DNA of 64,000 bases from Typhlomys cinereus (GCA_023101885.1 JALPQD010000929.1:62001-126000); one strand, 5' to 3'; positions 9,252 to 20,513 are shown, numbered from the stretch's first letter. Notes: generated from the letters alone by a model not told the origin. Made by a program: numbers and translations.

Positions 9252-10660
9252 CTGTGTGGCTTTTAGGTTTGAGTTTAATATGTCTCTAACTGGCCCTTAG
9301 AAATAGAGATTCCACAGGGGTCTCTGGGGTCTTCCTCTTTTCCTCTGACCTTCACCATCTCTGACCTAGACTCTTACAGTGTGATTCCCTGCACTACAGG
9401 AGGGCTGGCAGAGTCGTGGGGGACTTCCGTGAGCCCTGTGTCTTGGGACTTAAATGGTTCCTTTTCACAAATGAGGAAACTAACTCCCAAAGATGAAATG
9501 CTTTTCCAAATTGAGATGAGCTAGGAATGGGAGAGTGGAGGAGGAGGGAAAAGGAGGAAGATGGAAAAAGAGGAGGAGGAGGAAGAGGAGGAGGAACCAG
9601 AGGAGGCAGTCCTCCAGGGTGGGGTAGTCACATTTGGAAGATTCCTACTGCAAAATGTTCAACAGCAACAAAATGCTAATTATTGAGCTGGAAGAACTAC
9701 CAATGCATGTCAAGGGCCAGTTTTGTTTTTGTGGAGAGCTGGGGGAACCTGGGGGGAAACTGGTGGGCTTGCCAAGTCACCATAGGATGTGGAATGGAGG
9801 CTGACTCTATAGAACTAGAGAATTTGTTCAGAAGAGTTTGGGCTGGACGCCCCAGAAAGGGCTTGGAGATCACATGGTGGGATACACAGGACTCTGCTAC
9901 AGGAAGTCCTTGAACAGCTGTGGACCGAGGTGCCTTAACCTGAGGGAATTTCAAAGCAAGCTGCAATGGAAAAATCGCCTCCCTGTGGTTTGTTTCCCCA
10001 AAGCTTGAAGGTTCCATCCTGGCAACGTGTGTGCTTCCCCTGCCAACCTCGTCTGCAGCTGGACCCCTCCCAAGGCACCTGCTGCCCACCCCCATCTCCA
10101 GGCCACGCCCTAGCACTCATTCCAGCCAGTGGAGGATGTCATTCACTTTCCGTGGTTATGACTGCCAGCATTGTTGTTGATTCTGTTCCTCCCTGTCTCT
10201 TAAACTTGGCCGGAGACTTTCCTATTGCCACCTCATCCGCTCTAGAAAGTTCTGGAGGGCTCCACCCAGTTGACCTCGGGGCATACCCTTTTCCTCTGCC
10301 TTCTTCCTACCCAGAACCAGCCTCCTTCCCTCAGCTCTACCCTGAGCTTTAGCCTTCCTCGGGGAGTCTGGCTGGCTTGGCCCCCCCTGCTGTTAGCTTC
10401 CAAGTCCTGGCCATTCTGACCCCTGCCACCACCTCTTAAATGTCCAATGACGGAGTCCTTTCCTTCTCTCCACTACGTTCTAGTGAAAAAGAATTGTCCG
10501 GTCAGGACTGTAAGTCAGGACTGGTCTGGAATTTTGGCTCCCACACTACAAATGATCTTGGACAAGTTATGAAACTTCCTGAATTTCTTTCCCACCTGTG
10601 AAATAGCACAATATCCACTGTTTTAGAGTTGGGTAGACATCCTAAGATAAAGCCCCTCAC
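9131..10660. other. Intergenic sequence upstream of CLSTN1
   Basis: No gene seen. It contains a MIR-like segment at about 9450-9540 (CAAATGAGGAAACTAACTCCCAAAG), a GGA-rich purine stretch at 9538-9606 and a MIR-like segment at about 10500-10615 (GATCTTGGACAAGTTATGAAACTTCCTG). Otherwise it is unique. Confidence 0.6.
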
Positions 10661-10661
10661 A

Positions 10662-10895
10662 AAGGGCTGGGGATGCAACTTACTTGGAAGAATACTTGCC
10701 TGGCATGCGCCAAGTCCTGCAGTTCCGTCCCCGCATCACGTAAACCAGGCACCATAGCCTCTGGGGGGCACATGCATGCCTGGAAGCCCAGTACTTGAGG
10801 GTGGAGGCAAGAGGATAAAAAATTCAAGGTCATCCTCAGCTACATAATGGTTTAAGGCCAGCCTGAGACCCTGCCTCAAATCAAACAAAACCCAT
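10662..10895 (+). repeat. ID + B1 composite SINE
   Basis: An ID-like head (GGGCTGGGGATGCAACTTACTTGGAAGAATACTTGCC) runs directly into a B1-like unit (CCAGGCACCATAGCC ... AAGGCCAGCCTGAGACCCTGCCTCAAATCAAAC). The layout is dimeric, like known rodent/sciurid B1-ID dimers. Confidence 0.75.
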
Positions 10896-11023
10896 AAAGT
10901 ACAACACAGTGTCTCCCATAATACAGCTATGGAGATCCTTTCCCCAGGGAAGGGGGAGGGGTGGAGCCCTTCTGAGCTCCTGTCATATTACTGAGTGCAT
11001 AGTAGGTACCAGCAAACACAGTG

Positions 11024-11610
11024 ATGGGCTGGGGGGGTGTGGCTCGATGGATAAAAGGATTGCCCTGCAAGCCCGATGGCCCGAGTTTGGATCCCCAGAT
11101 CCACTCAAGAAATGAGTTGTAAAGTCCCAGCACACACCTACAGGGAAATGGCAGATGGAGTTCCAAGAATCCAGCCAACTGCTTTATGTGACAGCAGTAA
11201 AGAGACTGGCGGAGAGATGGCTCCGGGGTTAAGACTCTGTCTCGCAAACAGAAGGTCCTGAGTTCAGATCCCAGATCCCACATAAAAACACCTGGCAGAA
11301 ATGGTGGTGGGCCTGCACTTCTGGCCCTTGTAGACAGAGCCTGGGAAACCCCAGAGTGAAGCAAGAAGGAGGTAGAAGCAATCCAGGATGATTCCCAAAG
11401 TCACCCTTGGGCCTCCACAGGGACGCAATGTCCTCTGATACACACACACACACAAAAACACACACACGCAAAAGAAATAAACTAAGAGACCTGGTCTCGG
11501 ATGAGGGAAAGATCAGAAACTTTGTCCTCTGACCTCCACACATGTGCATGTCTACACTTACACACACACGTACTCACCCATCACACGTGTACATACACAT
11601 GAGTAAATAA
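11024..11610 (+). repeat. B4-type SINE interrupted by a B2-like SINE
   Basis: The left part (11024-11206) has an ID-like head (GGCTGGGGGGGTGTGGCTCGATGG) and a B4 body. The right part (11480-11610: GACCTGGTCTCGGATGAGG ... CCTCTGACCTCCACACATGTGC ... ATGAGTAAATAAATAC) is its missing end. The intervening 11207-11478 is a separate insertion. Confidence 0.65.
11207..11478 (+). mobile_element. B2-like SINE, older subfamily, nested in a B4 element
   Basis: Near full length: GGCGGAGAGATGGCTCCGGGG head, body, and a CA-rich tail with AAAGAAATAAA. The short direct repeat AAGAGAC (left ...GTAAAGAGACTGG, right ...CTAAGAGACCTGG) marks the insertion site. Confidence 0.8.
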
Positions 11611-11619
11611 ATACCCGGC

Positions 11620-13072
11620 GGTGAACTAGTTTGTTGTTGTTATCATTATGATTGTGGAGTTCACTGCTCAGATGGTTAAAAAAAATCCACCCCACAGGTT
11701 CCTTGGGGGGACCTTTGGGGTTTATAGAACTTAAAATCAGAAATGGCTAATGCCAAGAGGGATCTTTTAATGTTTTCGGTTCTATTAAAAACACAAACCA
11801 AAGCTTCTTACTGCCTTTATCTTCTCATCCTCGCCGTCCCTTAGAGAGACAAAGAAGTATATCAAAAGGTCTGACAGCAGGTAGGGTGGGCAGACGGCTG
11901 GTAAATTCGGGGCAACCTGCCCACGCTGAGATTCTACCCACGACTTCATCCAGCTGCAAAGCTCAGCCTGAGTGTCTCGGAAGCCTGGCAATAGCTATGT
12001 TGGCACTTTTCAAAAGGTTGCCAGTCCTTGGAAGGACCCTGAGATAGGGGATCTGGATTTGGGACCAGCAGAGAAAAGCCGTGGGCAGAGTAGATAGGAG
12101 CGGCAGCCCCAAGGCCCTCGACGGGAAGGTGCTGGAGAAGATGCAAGCGCTTCGTTAGCTGGTCAAGGAAGATTTGAACTTGGGGATGCCAGGCGGAATG
12201 TGGAGAGGACGCGGGAGGGTTTTCCAAATCACTGCATCCTGTAAAAGCACTCTTGCCAGTCACAAGAACTTTTGCCCCAAACCCTTTCCTGCAGATGCTG
12301 CCTGCCTCCTGCCTCCAACAAGCCTCTCCGAAAGATGCTTGTGTCGGTCCTGCTCCACACACAGAGAAGATGTCGAGTTTGCTGAAGATACATTGCTAGA
12401 AAGCAGGACTCAGGGGCCTCGCTTTTGTGACTGAGCCCCAAAGAGTCCTCTTAGTCTCTGAAGGACATCGACACCCTTCCCACACCCCATCCCTGCCAGG
12501 ATCCCACCGCTGGAACCACTGTGCTTCCCTGCAGTAGAAGAAGGGGGGCCCCCAACTCTGGATTCCCATCCTCCATGTACACCAGACCTGGAGAGACAGG
12601 TTAGCAGGGGCCCTGGGCTTCCCCTGCTGGGGTTGTGAATTCCCAGGTCAGTTGCAGCAAATTGAGGTCGTCAGCAGGACAGACCCTGGGCAGCAGCAGC
12701 GGAGCCTGCTCTTAGGTGGGTGTGGCCTTAGGTTCTGCACCGTGTGCGCTGGCTGGGGATGTGTCTGCAGAAGCCGGCAGGAGCAGGTAACCGGTGATTA
12801 CAGGCACTCTCCCCAGCCGGCACAAAGCCACTTGGAGCCTGCGGCAAGAGGAGGTTAGGAGGCTGTCTGTGGAAACTGTTGATTATAAGTCCTGAAAGTC
12901 CTGGAGTCTCAGCCCAGACACCCACTGGGACCCCCCAGGGAAAGTCTGGCTCAGTCTCTGCCTTTGGGGACCCTGGTCAGATCCCTCACTAGTGAGATGG
13001 AATTGTTTATTTTAATTTAATTTATTTCACTTCTTAATATGTAACTTAGGCTGGCCTTGATATTTATTTATT
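11620..13072. other. Intergenic unique sequence
   Basis: No gene or clear repeat seen. It is moderately GC-rich. The stretch around 12220-12370 is repeat-free but shows no protein-like frame I can support. Confidence 0.5.
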
Positions 13073-13118
<46 letters not shown>

Positions 13119-13366
13119 GGGGAGAGAGAGGGGGCACTGTGTGTCCCTATGGAGGATCAAGGGTGACTTCAGGAATCATCCTAGATTACTTCTACCTCCT
13201 TCTACCTCTTTTTTGCTTGCTCTGGGATTTCCCAGGTTTTGCCCACCAAGGCCAGAAGTACAGCTGCTGCCATTTCTGCCTGGCATTTTTATGTGGAACC
13301 TGGGATCCGAACTCAGGTACTTCTGGTTTTGAGGCAGAGTCTTAACTCCTGAGCCGTCTCTCCAGC
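13073..13366 (-). repeat. B2-like SINE, older subfamily, with expanded (TG)n tail
   Basis: Minus-strand copy. The tail is a 40-bp (TG)n tract at 13075-13114 followed by GA-rich sequence. Body and head (GAGCCGTCTCTCCAGC at 13351-13366) are intact. Confidence 0.85.
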
Positions 13367-13465
13367 TGCTGGCCTTGACTTTTTGATTCTTCTGTCTCAG
13401 TCTTCTAGAATTGCAGGTGCATGTCACAAAGTCTACCTGATAATTCCTTTTAGTTGTAGGTTTTA

Positions 13466-13590
13466 ATCTTTCTTCTTTCTTTACTTCTTTTTTTCCTCTT
13501 CCTCCTCCGCCTGTTCCTTTTCTTCCTCCTCCTTCCTGTTCCTTTTTCTCCTCCTCCTCTTCCTCTCCCTGTTCTTCCTCCTCCTTCTTA
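13466..13590. repeat. Polypyrimidine (TTCCTCC)n tract
   Basis: About 125 bp that is almost purely C/T on the plus strand. The minus strand gives a spurious Arg/Lys/Glu-rich frame. Confidence 0.9.
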
Positions 13591-13664
13591 TGCTGGAAAT
13601 GGAACTCAGAGCCTTGTGCATGCTTAGATAAGCACTGTATCTCTGAGCAATACCTCCGGCTACA
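13589..13664 (-). repeat. ID SINE
   Basis: Minus-strand ID (GCATGCTTAGATAAGCACTG and CTCTGAGCAATACCTCCGGC). The adjacent pyrimidine tract is probably an expanded version of its A-rich tail. Confidence 0.65.
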
Positions 13665-13884
13665 ATGAACAAACTAAGATTTTTAGACAGACAGACCTAA
13701 GCTCAACCCCATTTCTATGCACTTCCTTCCTTTCGTAAAACTTTAAACGAATTTTTTATAGTTATAATAAATACATGGCTCCACATCAAAGTCATATCTA
13801 GAAAGCAACATATTTCCTCCCTATCCCTTGTTCTTTTATATAAATAATATGCAATTTCTTGTGGTTGCTCTTGGTTTGCTTTTT

Positions 13885-14012
13885 TGAAGTTCTCATGACA
13901 TTCAGACTGGCCTAGAACTTGCTATGTAGTCAAGGATGAATTTGAACTCTTAATCCTTTAGTTTCTAGCTCCCCAGTGCTGGGATTACAGGTATGTCTCA
14001 TTGTGCGCAACT
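13885..14012 (-). repeat. B1 SINE
   Basis: Minus-strand B1: ACTGGCCTAGAACTTGCTATGTAG, TTTGAACTCTTAATCC, GTGCTGGGATTACAGGTATG. Confidence 0.85.
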
Positions 14013-14184
14013 TTGTTTCTATTTTCATTTTTTGGCATTTCTCACGTCTTTCTGAGATAAAAGGAAACATTGCAACTACTATTCTATGTATTTTGCCCTT
14101 TTTTTCCATTTAAGAAAATATTCTAAGTCTGGAATATATAACTTAGTGAAGGAACATTTGCATGGCATGTTTGAGGTCCTGGGT

Positions 14185-14188
<4 letters not shown>

Positions 14189-14227
<39 letters not shown>
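14189..14227. repeat. (GA)n microsatellite
   Basis: An uninterrupted GA run of about 39 bp. Confidence 0.97.
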
Positions 14228-14230
<3 letters not shown>

Positions 14231-14375
14231 ACAGTGCAGATATAATCATTTCTAACTGTATAGTACTCACTTCTATAAACATACAGGAACTTACCAACTC
14301 AAGCCTCTGATAAGGGCTATTTCTCCTATTAAAGAGTTGTTTCCATTTTTTTCTGTTTACAAAGAGTGCTTCAGG

Positions 14376-14690
14376 AAGCCTGAGAGATAACTAACCAGTA
14401 AAAATGCTCCCTGTGCAGGCCTGATGACCCGAGTTCAAGTCCGGAGCTGGATTCAATGGCTCTTGGAAGGTGGAGATAGGAGGATCGCTGGGAGTTCACA
14501 GGACAAGCTGGCCTGGACAGTGACAGAAAGGACACCCCTGCCTCAAAAAGATAGAAGGTGGGCACTGGCCCCTGAAAGTTATCCTCTGCCCTCCACACAT
14601 AGTCCATGGCAGGTGAGCTCATGGAGACACAGAGAGAGAGAGAGTGAGAGAAAGAGAGAGACTAAATGAATGTTTTTCAAATAAAATCAA
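14376..14690 (+). repeat. B4-type SINE with (GA)-rich tail
   Basis: GCCTGAGAGATAACTAACCAG head, GATGACCCGAGTTCAAGTCC B-box, B1-like middle and a GCCCTCCACACATAG end, followed by AGAGAGAG and an A-rich tail. Confidence 0.65.
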
Positions 14691-14836
14691 GAGTGCTCAG
14701 TCAGTCTTTTTGTATTTTGAGCCATTCCGACCATGGTCCACTCTGTGATCTTAGATGATGTGCCCAATCTCAGTAAGATGCAGACAGCTGTAAACCGGAG
14801 ACTTGCGAGCTCCCCTTCCCACGTGATGGTGAAGCA

Positions 14837-14838
<2 letters not shown>

Positions 14839-14887
<49 letters not shown>
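14839..14887. repeat. Poly(C) homopolymer, 49 bp
   Basis: 49 consecutive C on the plus strand. Poly(dC:dG) of this length is rare in mammalian genomes. The region has no adjacent SINE tail that would explain it. It may be partly an assembly or consensus artefact. Confidence 0.95.
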
Positions 14888-14888
<1 letters not shown>

Positions 14889-14984
14889 CAGAAAACGCAC
14901 CAAACCTCCTGGTGCCTGTTGCTACCAGCAAGTTGTGAAACATTTGTTGCTACCAAGGTTATTTTGTTTCTGGTTTCAAACTTT

Positions 14985-15245
14985 TTTTTTTAGGCAACAT
15001 CTCATGTAACCAGGCTGCCCTTGAACTCCTGCCCCTCCTGCTTGCGGGACTGCAGGCGTAGTACCGTCATGCTCAGTTTTGTGGGGTGCCGGAGGAATCA
15101 AAATCAGGATCCTATGTGTGCTAGGCAAGTACTCTGCACCCACACAGTTAGATCTTCAGCATCTTGGTTGCTGTTGTTTTTCCTTTCTTGGACACAAGGT
15201 CTCGTATAGCTCCGACTGGTCTCAAACTTGCAGCACTCGCACGTG
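14985..15245 (-). repeat. B1-ID-B1 SINE cluster
   Basis: Three minus-strand pieces in series: B1-like at 14985-15075 (GCCCTTGAACTCCTGCCCC, GGGACTGCAGGCGTAG), ID-like at 15080-15160 (GTGTGCTAGGCAAGTACTCTGC), and B1-like at 15165-15245 (ACAAGGTCTCGTATAGCTCC). Confidence 0.65.
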
Positions 15246-15830
15246 AGTGAGTCATCGAAGTCCTTCCAAGGAGACACAAGGCGGGCATGATGTGTTCTGT
15301 GCACACACCATACCAGGGAGGGAGAGGCCCAGGCGGGTGCTCCGGCATCCTGCACGCGCAGGGACGGAAGACCTGAGCAGGGCAAGGCAGCCCCGCTGCC
15401 CCCTGAACCCACATACAGGGCACAGACTCCAAAACTCTGGGTTCTATCCAGAGCTGTCCTGCAGTTAGAACAGGGGCCAGAGCAATTAACACAGCAGGAG
15501 TAGGCAGCCCTGTGACCAGCTACTTCAGGGGCTGGGGCAGGCGGCCTTCAGGGCAACACACTGAAAATCAATCCCCGCCCCATCTCAAAAGCAAAACAAA
15601 GAAACCCAAAACGCAGGAAGAATCCAGTAAGACAGTCTTCTTGTGTTGTAACTGGTTCTGGTTCCAACGCAGGACACTAATTACTCAGAACTTAGCTTCC
15701 TCGTCTGTAAAGTAGGCACGAGGTATGACAAAAATGCTCATAACCACTTTTAGATTCTTGTGAGGACCACAGGAGAGGCTTCACTGGAAACAGTTGTGCT
15801 CTGTTTTCATGGCAACTTTTCTTGGGATGA
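15246..15830. other. Intergenic sequence
   Basis: No gene seen. A MIR-like piece is at about 15650-15760 (CTTCCTCGTCTGTAAAGTAGG). The rest is unique or too diverged to name. Confidence 0.45.
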
Positions 15831-15870
15831 TGGTGGTGGTGGTGGTGGTGGTGGTGGTGGTGGTGGTGGT
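15831..15870. repeat. (TGG)n microsatellite
   Basis: About 13 perfect TGG repeats, with imperfect units continuing to about 15940. Confidence 0.97.
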
Positions 15871-16083
15871 AATATGGTGGTTATGGTGGTGGTAGCAATA
15901 ATGGTTGGGGGATGATGGTAGTGGTGATGATGATATGTGGATGTATTTTGAAAAGTCTAAGCAGAGGATAGTTTTCATAGCTATATTTTTAGAGGACTTT
16001 GAAGTGTATGTACATTTGTTTAGTACATTTCCTTTTTCAACCCTGCCCCCCATAAAAAAGGACCACTTAACAGAGTTAGTTTG

Positions 16084-16108
16084 CACGTGCGCGTGCATGC
16101 GCACACAC

Positions 16109-16145
<37 letters not shown>
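16084..16145. repeat. (CA)n microsatellite with GCGTGC lead
   Basis: An alternating purine-pyrimidine tract with a long (CA)n run. It could adopt Z-DNA. Confidence 0.95.
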
Positions 16146-16146
<1 letters not shown>

Positions 16147-16401
16147 CAGAGAGCCAGAGGTACAGAGCCCAGCTCATAGGAGGCTTCGCTAGTCTTTTGT
16201 TTCTTTTCCAGTGCTTTTTCCCTGACCTTGAAGCTCTCTGGATCCCAACCAAATCCAATAGAATCAAGAGCCATCAATTCCTCTGACACTATTTAAAAAA
16301 AAAAAAAAATCAAGAGCCTGACTGCCTTCCAAGTCTCAGCTCATTTGGTGGCTTGGAGCTGCCTCCTTTTCCTCGTTCATTAGTTGTGTGGCAAGGATTA
16401 A

Positions 16402-16402
16402 T

Positions 16403-16432
<30 letters not shown>
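16402..16432. repeat. (CA)n microsatellite
   Basis: About 30 bp of pure CA repeats. A MIR-like piece follows at about 16565-16645 (GCAATGACTTGCCCCAAGCAC). Confidence 0.95.
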
Positions 16433-16433
<1 letters not shown>

Positions 16434-17079
16434 CAGAGATGCTCCCTCACCATTTGCCCTGGGCTGGCCCTCCACAGGGCGTGCTGGGCCTTGTCTGATC
16501 TGACGCTGGCAATGTTCCCACACCATGAATGTAATTACGACCCTTCTCTGTCTGAGCAGGACGCTTGGCTTGAGAGAAGTGCAATGACTTGCCCCAAGCA
16601 CAGCTAAGTGGGATTTCAATCCTAGCGCTGAAACTCTTACCCCAGCCTAACTGCTGTTGAAAATCTCTGCAAGGCCAGGAACCTCTCCACCTGGCCAGTG
16701 GCTGACTCTTCTCATCCCCCCTCCAGCATTGGGGGCTGATGCTATGATGGGTGGTCAGAACTGGACCGAATGCTGGGATGAAGCAATAGAGATGGGGGTG
16801 TGCACCTGCCCACGCATCTCTTCCAAGATGACCCTCACACACGTGCAAATGGTCTCGTTGACGTACAGCACTTCGAAGGATTTCAAACATTTAGCGAGCT
16901 CACTTCGCCCTGGCTCTGCGCTCTCCTGCTTCTCTGCTCTCTGCTGCTCATTTTCTTATCCACGAACAGTGAGTGATAATGACAGATGCCCCTGCGGGGT
17001 GGGGTGGACCAAGCCCAATGTACAGAAAGCCTCAGTCGGTTACCTAGACCTCTAGGTTTATCCAAGGCCCACGTCTCTA

Positions 17080-17310
17080 GCTGCCCCATTCCGTGACAGG
17101 GTCTTGCTGTGTATTGCAGGCCAGTGTACCCCATCTCCTGAATCCTGGGGTTCAGGCACCATCCACCATGCCTGGCTCCAGCTGGGTCTTCAGACCCTTG
17201 GAGCACATGGCTGATGTCACGGCACTGGGGAGATAAGAGGCAGGAGGATCAAGAGTTTGAGTCTATCCTCCTAGTTACGTAGTGAGTTCAAGGCTACCTG
17301 AGGCCCTGCG
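17080..17310. repeat. Two B1 fragments in opposite orientation
   Basis: A minus-strand B1-like piece at 17085-17180 (GGGTCTTGCTGTGTATTGCAG, GGGTTCAGGCACCATCCACC) is followed by a plus-strand piece at 17205-17310 (GGAGATAAGAGGCAGGAGGATCA, GTTCAAGGCTACCTGAGGCC). Confidence 0.6.
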
Positions 17311-17345
17311 TGTTTTTTGATTGTTTGTTTATTTTTTTAAGAAAG

Positions 17346-17565
17346 ATCTGGGGAGATGGCTCAAGGATTAAAGCTTTTGCCTCACAAACAAGAGGACCTG
17401 AATTCAGATCTCCAGATCCCACATAAATGCCTGAATATGGGGGCGCCCTGTACTTCTGGGCCTGGAAGGTGGAGCCTGGGAAACCCCAAAGAAAGCAAAA
17501 GGAGGTAGAGCAATCCAGGATGATTCTGGGCCTCCACACTTAAGTGCCCCCCCCACACACCAAAC
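17346..17565 (+). repeat. B2-like SINE, older subfamily
   Basis: ATCTGGGGAGATGGCTCAAGG head, GAATTCAGATCTCCAGATCC B-box region and body. The tail is shortened to ACTTAAGTGCCCCCCCCAC. Confidence 0.8.
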
Positions 17566-18412
17566 CACGTTGGCAAGGCCTGGCACCGCCCATCCCTGCT
17601 CCCTGTTCAGCCCATGAGTAAAGCCAGGGGAAGGAGCACCGGACCCTAGAGACTCTCTGCTCCTGCTGCTCTGTGCTGACTCTGCCTCCCGCACCGCCAT
17701 GCCCCGGTCTCCTTGGCTGCAAGGCAGCAGAAGCTGTTCCTGCCGCTCTGCCTCTCCTGAGGCTGCGGAGCATCTTACTGGCCTCGCTCGGGTTGCAGCG
17801 CTGGGGCCGTGATTTGGAGACAAGAATGAGAAGCCTGCGGCGCTCGGAGAATTCTCAACGAGCCTGAGCCAGCCTGGCTTGGAGGAGGCCCAGAGAGACT
17901 CGAGAAAGACAGAAAGGCGAATAGCCTTGCGGGGGGTGTCTTCACTGCTCTCCACCTAGACCACAGAGGACCCCAACAAGGCCCGCAAGGGAGAGAAGGG
18001 GCCCTCTGAGGAGTTTGTGAATCCTTCCTTCTGATCCTGGCAGCACAAGCCCAGCCGGGAGCGTGATGGATGGTGCGTTAAGTAGCTGAGCCGCAGGCTG
18101 AGCGGCGCCAGCATCCTCTGCAAGCTACAGTGAGGCCAGAGAGCTGGAGGAAGAGGCTGGGGGTAGGGGGCAAGGAGATTGGGGAGGGGGCTGAAGAAAG
18201 CCTGTCTGGCCCCTAGAGGATGCTGTTTTGAAAACTGAAGTCCCCAGCAGCCTCTGGGCTTGAGTTTGGAACCTTCCCGTGGGAAGGAGGTGAGTGAACT
18301 GGATTCTAGACGCCTGTGTCGCCCAGAGGGGGGTCCTGCCACCCCTACTACTAAAGATAGTCAGTGCCCTTGGGACATGACATCACTCCAGAGGCACAAA
18401 GGTGACAGACAG
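17566..18412. other. Intergenic sequence
   Basis: GC-rich and unique. Several open frames, but none with a recognisable domain or splice context. Confidence 0.45.
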
Positions 18413-18676
18413 ATGGACTAGAAAGGTGGCTCAGGGCTTCAAAGCCTTTGCCTCGCAAGCAGAAGGACCTGAGTTCGAATCCCAAATTTCACGTGAGAAT
18501 GATGGGCAGATATGGCAACAACCTGTCATTCTGGCCCTGGAAGGGGAAGCCTGAGAAACCCCAGAGCAAACCAGTAAGGAGGTGGATCAATCCAGGGTGA
18601 TTCCCGAAGTCACCCTCGGGCTCCACAGGCCCACACACTCAAGTGCCCTCTTGTATACACACTTACACATACACGT
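18413..18676 (+). repeat. B2-like SINE, older subfamily
   Basis: GGACTAGAAAGGTGGCTCAGG head, GAGTTCGAATCCCAAATTTCAC B-box region and body with GGTGATTCCCGAAGTCACC. It ends in a TACACAC tail. Confidence 0.85.
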
Positions 18677-18679
18677 GTT

Positions 18680-19062
18680 GTAACGGTTACTCTTAACTTT
18701 GCCGTGAGAGAGCACCCAAAGTCAAACAACTTAAGAGATTTATTCAACTTACAGTTCCAGAGGGCAGAACAGACTTTTACAGCGGTGGTGACACAGCTGG
18801 TGGCTGAAGCAGTAAGCAGGCTATGTCACGTCAGACATCCACACGGCCGGAGCTCTGGAGAGTCTCTCTCTCTTCTCCTTCTGTGGCTCCTTTTATCCGG
18901 CCCACTACTGGGAGGTTCTGATGGGATCTTTGGAGGTTCCGATGGGCTCTAGGGCTGTGTATTATCCAGATAATCTCTTTAGGTGGTCTCAGCTGATCTT
19001 GCCAGATGTGGTCTCAGCTGATTTTAGTTAATGCCAGGTGTGTCAAGTTGACACCCAGAATA
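18680..19062 (+). mobile_element. URR1-like (hAT-type, non-autonomous) element, type B
   Basis: Starts TTGTAACGGTTACTCTTAAC, has GAGATTTATTCAACTTACAG near the start and ends GTGTCAAGTTGACACCCAG. This layout is characteristic of the rodent URR1/hAT-Charlie-type repeats. It has no coding capacity. Family assignment is from memory of consensus features. Confidence 0.5.
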
Positions 19063-19329
19063 ACTAATTTACAAATGCCCTAGGTCTCAGTGGCCTGCAT
19101 CTGAGCATGTGCCCCCCCCATGGAGAACGAAGCGACTTTGCCCATCATCCTCATCTTTGCTTGCCAGCAGGTACCCATATCACCCCATTAGGTGACGTCG
19201 AAACTCATTGGAAGGTCTAGATATATCCCCCTGTCAGGAAGCTTGCTGCCAGACCCAAAGGCTGGGCCTAGGCCCCGGCTCTGGATAGGACCCAGCTGGG
19301 TGCCCCCTTAGCTCCCCCTGAGCAGGGCG

Positions 19330-19560
19330 AAGGGGAAAGGGATGCTAATCTGTTCATTTTTGCTAATTCGAAAAGGAGCACAAACAGAGGAGAGCTCCGC
19401 GGCGCAGCTCTGCCGAGGGTGTAGCTAAAGTCCAATTACGCGCCATTAGTGTGCTTGCTCTTTGTTCCGGAGGCATATTAATTGCAGATCTGGTTTTGTG
19501 GCAATTAACACAATTATGGGCTCCCTTTCTCTTCCAGCAGACCCCACGTTGCACGTGCTT
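19330..19560. promoter_or_regulatory. Cluster of TAAT homeodomain motifs, candidate enhancer
   Basis: Repeat-free block with GCTAAT (19343), GCTAATTCG (about 19362), CAATTACGCG (19432), CCATTAG (19442), ATTAATTGC (19476) and CAATTAACACAATTA (19501-19515). At least six TAAT/ATTA cores in about 180 bp, against a GC-rich background, resemble vertebrate developmental enhancers. No conservation data, so function is inferred. Confidence 0.4.
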
Positions 19561-19609
19561 TTGGCTAAGAAGATGGGTGGGTGAGGTGAGAGGAGATGCC
19601 TACTACAGA

Positions 19610-19810
19610 GAAAGCCCAGTATTGTGGGATGGGTTGTGTCTCCCCAGAATGTGTCTGGTGACGTCAGAATGTGACCTTAATTGGAAACAGGGTCTTTTAC
19701 AGAGGTCTGTAAGATAAAATCAAGTCATCAGGCTGGGCCCTACGTAATCTCGCATGGCCAGTATCCTTCCTTATGAGAAGAGATGAGAAACAGGCTTCTT
19801 GACCCAGGTC
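19610..19810 (+). repeat. Ancient mammalian interspersed repeat (family not certain)
   Basis: TCAGAATGTGACCTTAATTGG, AACAGGGTCTTTTACAGAGG and ATCCTTCCTTATGAGAAGAG match a motif set widespread in mammalian genomes as an old interspersed repeat. I cannot name the family with confidence. Confidence 0.5.
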
Positions 19811-19918
19811 CGTACACCCAATGACTTAGCAGGCTGAAGCAGGAGAATTGCAAGTTCAAGGCCTGCGAGGTCTGTAGACTGAGTTCAAGAGCAGACCAGG
19901 GAATTGAGCAACTTTCTT

Positions 19919-19966
19919 TTTTTTTTTTTTTTTAATTTTTTTTATTATTATTTATTCAACTGTGCG

Positions 19967-20008
<42 letters not shown>

Positions 20009-20208
20009 ACCACGGACGAATTCGTGAACCACCATGGCCGCCTCCACCTCCTTCTGCCCTGGGATTCACAGGCTCTGCCCTACCAGGACCAGAAGCGCAG
20101 GCCGCCCCCGCTTCCGCCTGGCGTCTATACGTGGGATCTGGGATCCGAACTCAGAACCTTCCGCCTGCAAGGCGGAGGCTTAACCCCTGAGCCACCTCTC
20201 CAGCCCCG
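19919..20208 (-). mobile_element. B2-like SINE, younger subfamily, with target-site duplication
   Basis: Minus-strand full-length copy with a poly(T) start, (TG)n at about 19970-20004, a body containing CGTCTATACGTGGGATCTGG and a head ending CTCTCCAGCCCC. The flanking direct repeat AACTTTCTT is at 19910-19918 and 20209-20217. Confidence 0.92.
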
Positions 20209-20224
20209 AACTTTCTTAAAGTAA

Positions 20225-20513
20225 AAAGTCCGACAAAGAGATGGTTCAGCAGGAAGAGTCGCTTGCTGCGTCAGCGCAAAGATCTGTGTTCAAATCACTA
20301 GAACCCACTAGGTATGGTTACTCATGCTTTCGATTTCAGTGCTGGGAAGTCTGGGGGGAGCAGAGACAAGAAGACCACTGGGGCTTCCTAGACACCAGCC
20401 TGACTCACAGATCAGTGAGAGACCCTGCCTCGTGGGGCTGAAGCAGACAGTGACAGGAAGGACAGCAGTGCCCCCTCCTCTAGCTTGCACATATGCTCAT
20501 GGGCCTGTGCATT
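20225..20513 (+). repeat. B4-type SINE
   Basis: GACAAAGAGATGGTTCAGCAGG head, B1-like middle and TAGCTTGCACATATGCTCATGG end. Its tail leads straight into the GATA array and probably seeded it. Confidence 0.6.
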
